From an uncultured Myxococcales bacterium (GTDB lineage: Bacteria > Myxococcota_A > UBA9042): a stretch of DNA of 6,248 nt. The position numbers and the translations under genes are program-made. The notes below the pieces were generated by a model. It saw only the letters and a program-made list of their open reading frames with translations, did not search any database and was not told the origin of the DNA. Below are positions 4,430 to 6,248 of the stretch, one piece after another (positions within the stretch are counted from its first letter, which is position 1; the number at the start of each line of letters is the position of its first letter). The stretch is taken from positions 1-6,248 of the forward strand of contig CAIXAA010000055.1 of assembly GCA_903917305.1 (NCBI GenBank). Reading direction: 5' to 3'.

Positions 4430-6248
4430 ATGACGGGTTGGCCCACGCAGCGCGAGTTCCTGGTGGATCTGTGGCGGCGCCACGGCGCGCTCGGCCTGGG
4501 TGGGCGCCTGCTCGCCCTGCCGGCCCGGCGCTGGCTGGGCGCGGAGTTCACCGTCGCGCTGGAGGGTGAGGTCGGAGCGCTGCGGCGCAACCTCGTGAAA
4601 CTGCAGCCGCTGCCCGCGGATGTGGCGCTGCGCTGCCTGCCGGCGGCCGGCCGGCGCGCGGAGCTGTGGCAGCGGCTGCGCCAGCTCAACCCCCACGTCC
4701 AGGATCTCGACAAGCGCGCCGTGGACCGCGTGGTCGTGGCCGAGCGTGGTGAAAGCTTGCTTGGCTATTGGTGTTTTCGCGACATCGGCACCTCCTTGCA
4801 GGACGAGGGCTTGTATGTCGCGCGCAGCGAGCGAGGCCGGGCCCTGGCCGCGCACCTGCTCGCCGGCGCCATCGCGGACCTGCCCGCGGACGCGCGCGTG
4901 GCGGCGCGGACCACGTGGTTCAACCGCGCCGGCCGGCATGCCTTGCGCCGTGCGGGCTTGCGCGTCGTGGGCCTGTGGCTGCTGCTGGCGGCGCTGGCGC
5001 TGGCGTGCGGCTCGCCGCTGGCGCCCAAGGCCCCGACGCCGCACCCGCAAGGGCTCACGCAGGCGATCCCCGATCCGCACGGCAAGATCGCCCTGTTGCC
5101 CAGTCCGCTGCAGGAACAAGGTTTTATCGATGGCCTGGCGGTCCTGGGCGATTGCGACGGCGATGGGCGCCTCGATGTCTTCAGCACGGCGCACGGCAAG
5201 CTGCTCCAGCAGGATGCGCAAGGCCATTTCGCGCTGCTGCGCACGTTCGAGCCGCACGCGGCGACCGGGCAGGACGCGCTGGCGCCGGCCCTGGGCTCCT
5301 GGCACAACATTCCCAACGGCGCGTTCGCGGATCTGGACGGCGACGGCAACCTGGACCTGATCGTCGCGGGAACCGACATGGATTTGTACGCGGGCAAGGG
5401 CAGTTGCACCTTCGGCGACGCGCAGCCGCTGCCCAAGCCGTGCGCGCTGGGCACGCCGGCGTACGTCGACGCCCTCGACCTGGATCAGGATGGCCTGCTG
5501 GACCTGGTGATCGGCTGCGACGGAGCGCCCGACCCGCCCTATCGCCTGCTGCTGGCGCGCGGCGATGGGACGTTCGAGGCGCAGGTGCCGACCGCGGCGC
5601 CGTTCATCCACAAAACCATTGGCTTGCCCGTCTTCGCCGCGCATTTCGACGACGTCGACGGCGACGGCATCCTCGACGGCTTCTTCCTGGTCGACAACAA
5701 CATGGGCTGGTTCAGCTGGGGCGTGGTCAACGCGAATTCAGCAACTGATTTGCCGATCTTCCACCGACAGGATGACCTGGCGCACGACGTGTCGGACAAG
5801 GACGGCATGGCCTTGTCCACCCTCGACATCGACCGCGACGGCCGCGCCGACTACTTCTTGCCCGGCACGGACTTCGGCGACATCGTGCTGTGGAACAGGG
5901 CGCCAAGAGAGCTGTACAATATTGCGGATTTCGCTCAACTCGGCGCGCATCCGAAGCACACGTCGTGGACGTCCTTTGCCCTCGATGCCGACTTCGATGG
6001 GTGGAGCGACCTGCTCGTGCTCAGCGTCATCAGCCCCGATGCAGTGGCCAATGGCGGCGACCAGAGGGCGCGGCCCAGCCTGCACATGAACCGCCACGAC
6101 GGCACGTTCGTCGACGTCGGCGCCACGCTGATCGATGCCAACGCGAGCTTCTTCGCGCTCAACATGGCCTGCGGCGACCAAGCGGTTCGGCCCCAAGCGC
6201 CAGTGCGGAATGTTCGAGTATTTGATAATCGGGCCGCCAATCTTGAGA
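4430..6248 (+). CDS. GNAT-like domain joined to lipoprotein-type FG-GAP propeller (3' end outside window)
   Basis: A single open frame of 606 residues runs off the window with no stop. Residues about 60-181 look like a GNAT acyltransferase: VVVAERGESLLGYW (strands 3-4), YVARSERGRALAAHLL (acyl-CoA loop region) and N165-RAGRHALRRAGLRVVG (last helix and strand). Immediately after comes a hydrophobic stretch ending ALAC, with Cys193 in a good lipobox, then a Pro-rich linker. Six DxDxDGxxD calcium loops follow at 241-249, 301-309, 350-358, 408-416, 466-474 and 519-527, the mark of FG-GAP/VCBS beta-propellers. These are typically extracellular, binding ligands or surfaces. As one protein, the GNAT part would be cytoplasmic and the propeller outside. 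Alternatively only a shorter lipoprotein from an internal start (TTG 4943) is made. The ATG at 4430 lies 45 bases after sodC; its ribosome site is weak (GAGG, 13 bases away). The propeller is firm; the GNAT call and the fusion are moderate. Confidence 0.75.
   Translation, partial: MTGWPTQREFLVDLWRRHGALGLGGRLLALPARRWLGAEFTVALEGEVGALRRNLVKLQPLPADVALRCLPAAGRRAELWQRLRQLNPHVQDLDKRAVDRVVVAERGESLLGYWCFRDIGTSLQDEGLYVARSERGRALAAHLLAGAIADLPADARVAARTTWFNRAGRHALRRAGLRVVGLWLLLAALALACGSPLAPKAPTPHPQGLTQAIPDPHGKIALLPSPLQEQGFIDGLAVLGDCDGDGRLDVFSTAHGKLLQQDAQGHFALLRTFEPHAATGQDALAPALGSWHNIPNGAFADLDGDGNLDLIVAGTDMDLYAGKGSCTFGDAQPLPKPCALGTPAYVDALDLDQDGLLDLVIGCDGAPDPPYRLLLARGDGTFEAQVPTAAPFIHKTIGLPVFAAHFDDVDGDGILDGFFLVDNNMGWFSWGVVNANSATDLPIFHRQDDLAHDVSDKDGMALSTLDIDRDGRADYFLPGTDFGDIVLWNRAPRELYNIADFAQLGAHPKHTSWTSFALDADFDGWSDLLVLSVISPDAVANGGDQRARPSLHMNRHDGTFVDVGATLIDANASFFALNMACGDQAVRPQAPVRNVRVFDNRAANLE
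4943..5008 (+). other. Internal lipoprotein signal sequence with possible alternative TTG start
   Basis: Read from TTG at 4943, the first 22 residues are MRRAGLRVVGLWLLLAALALAC, described here as basic n-region RRAGLR, hydrophobic core, and lipobox LALAC with the Cys codon at 5006-5008. This is a textbook lipoprotein signal, yet it lies in frame inside the longer gene, overlapping the end of the GNAT-like domain. No clear Shine-Dalgarno site precedes the TTG. If used, the mature product would be an outer-surface or periplasmic propeller lipoprotein. If not used, the segment is an internal membrane anchor. Confidence 0.45.

Noticed and set aside
3584..5644. Minus-strand open frame of 686 residues
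   Set aside because: It lies opposite sodC and the propeller gene, whose motifs are unmistakable, and its translation is Arg/Gln/Ala-rich with no domain.
4768..5748. Plus-strand open frame of 326 residues in another frame
   Set aside because: It is a shadow of the frame starting at 4430, which contains the repeated DxDxDGxxD motifs; this one is Arg/Ala/Gly-rich and featureless.

Overview
The window is strongly GC-rich with mostly G/C third codon positions. All supported genes read left to right. The organism is probably a myxobacterium-like or other 'deltaproteobacterial' lineage. The basis is composition plus protein style: several exported lipoproteins, an Asp/Ala/Pro-rich linker after a lipidated Cys, and DxDxDGxxD (FG-GAP/VCBS) repeats. 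This placement is an inference; there is no rRNA or other phylogenetic marker here.

Layout: (1) bases 1-246 hold no supported gene. They carry a good sigma70-type promoter whose spacer is a near-perfect dyad resembling a Fur-family box. (2) 247-1047 encodes an exported protein, probably an outer-membrane beta-barrel. (3) 1129-3201 encodes a large lipoprotein with an alpha/beta-hydrolase core (GHG and GCSQG motifs). (4) 3204-3299 is an imperfect tandem array of a 6-base unit, followed by a weak hairpin/T-rich candidate terminator and a candidate promoter with a small dyad. (5) 3427-3720 encodes a short lipoprotein with a Cys-rich YHS/TRASH-like metal-binding domain. (6) 3764-4384 encodes a complete periplasmic Cu/Zn superoxide dismutase (sodC). 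(7) 4430 to the window edge is one uninterrupted frame: a GNAT-like domain, then a lipoprotein-type signal sequence, then at least six FG-GAP calcium loops. This last gene has no stop in the window.

The products all point to the cell envelope. The YHS lipoprotein and SodC lie 43 bases apart on the same strand and look co-transcribed. Together they suggest handling of a transition metal and of superoxide outside the cytoplasm. The Fur-like dyad in front of the barrel gene would fit metal-responsive control of that gene, but only the sequence resemblance supports this.

The items most worth a second look are the dyad promoter, the 6-base array whose variation is silent in one reading frame on each strand, and the in-frame joining of a GNAT-like domain to a lipoprotein-type beta-propeller. 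I see no mobile element, CRISPR array, tRNA or rRNA.
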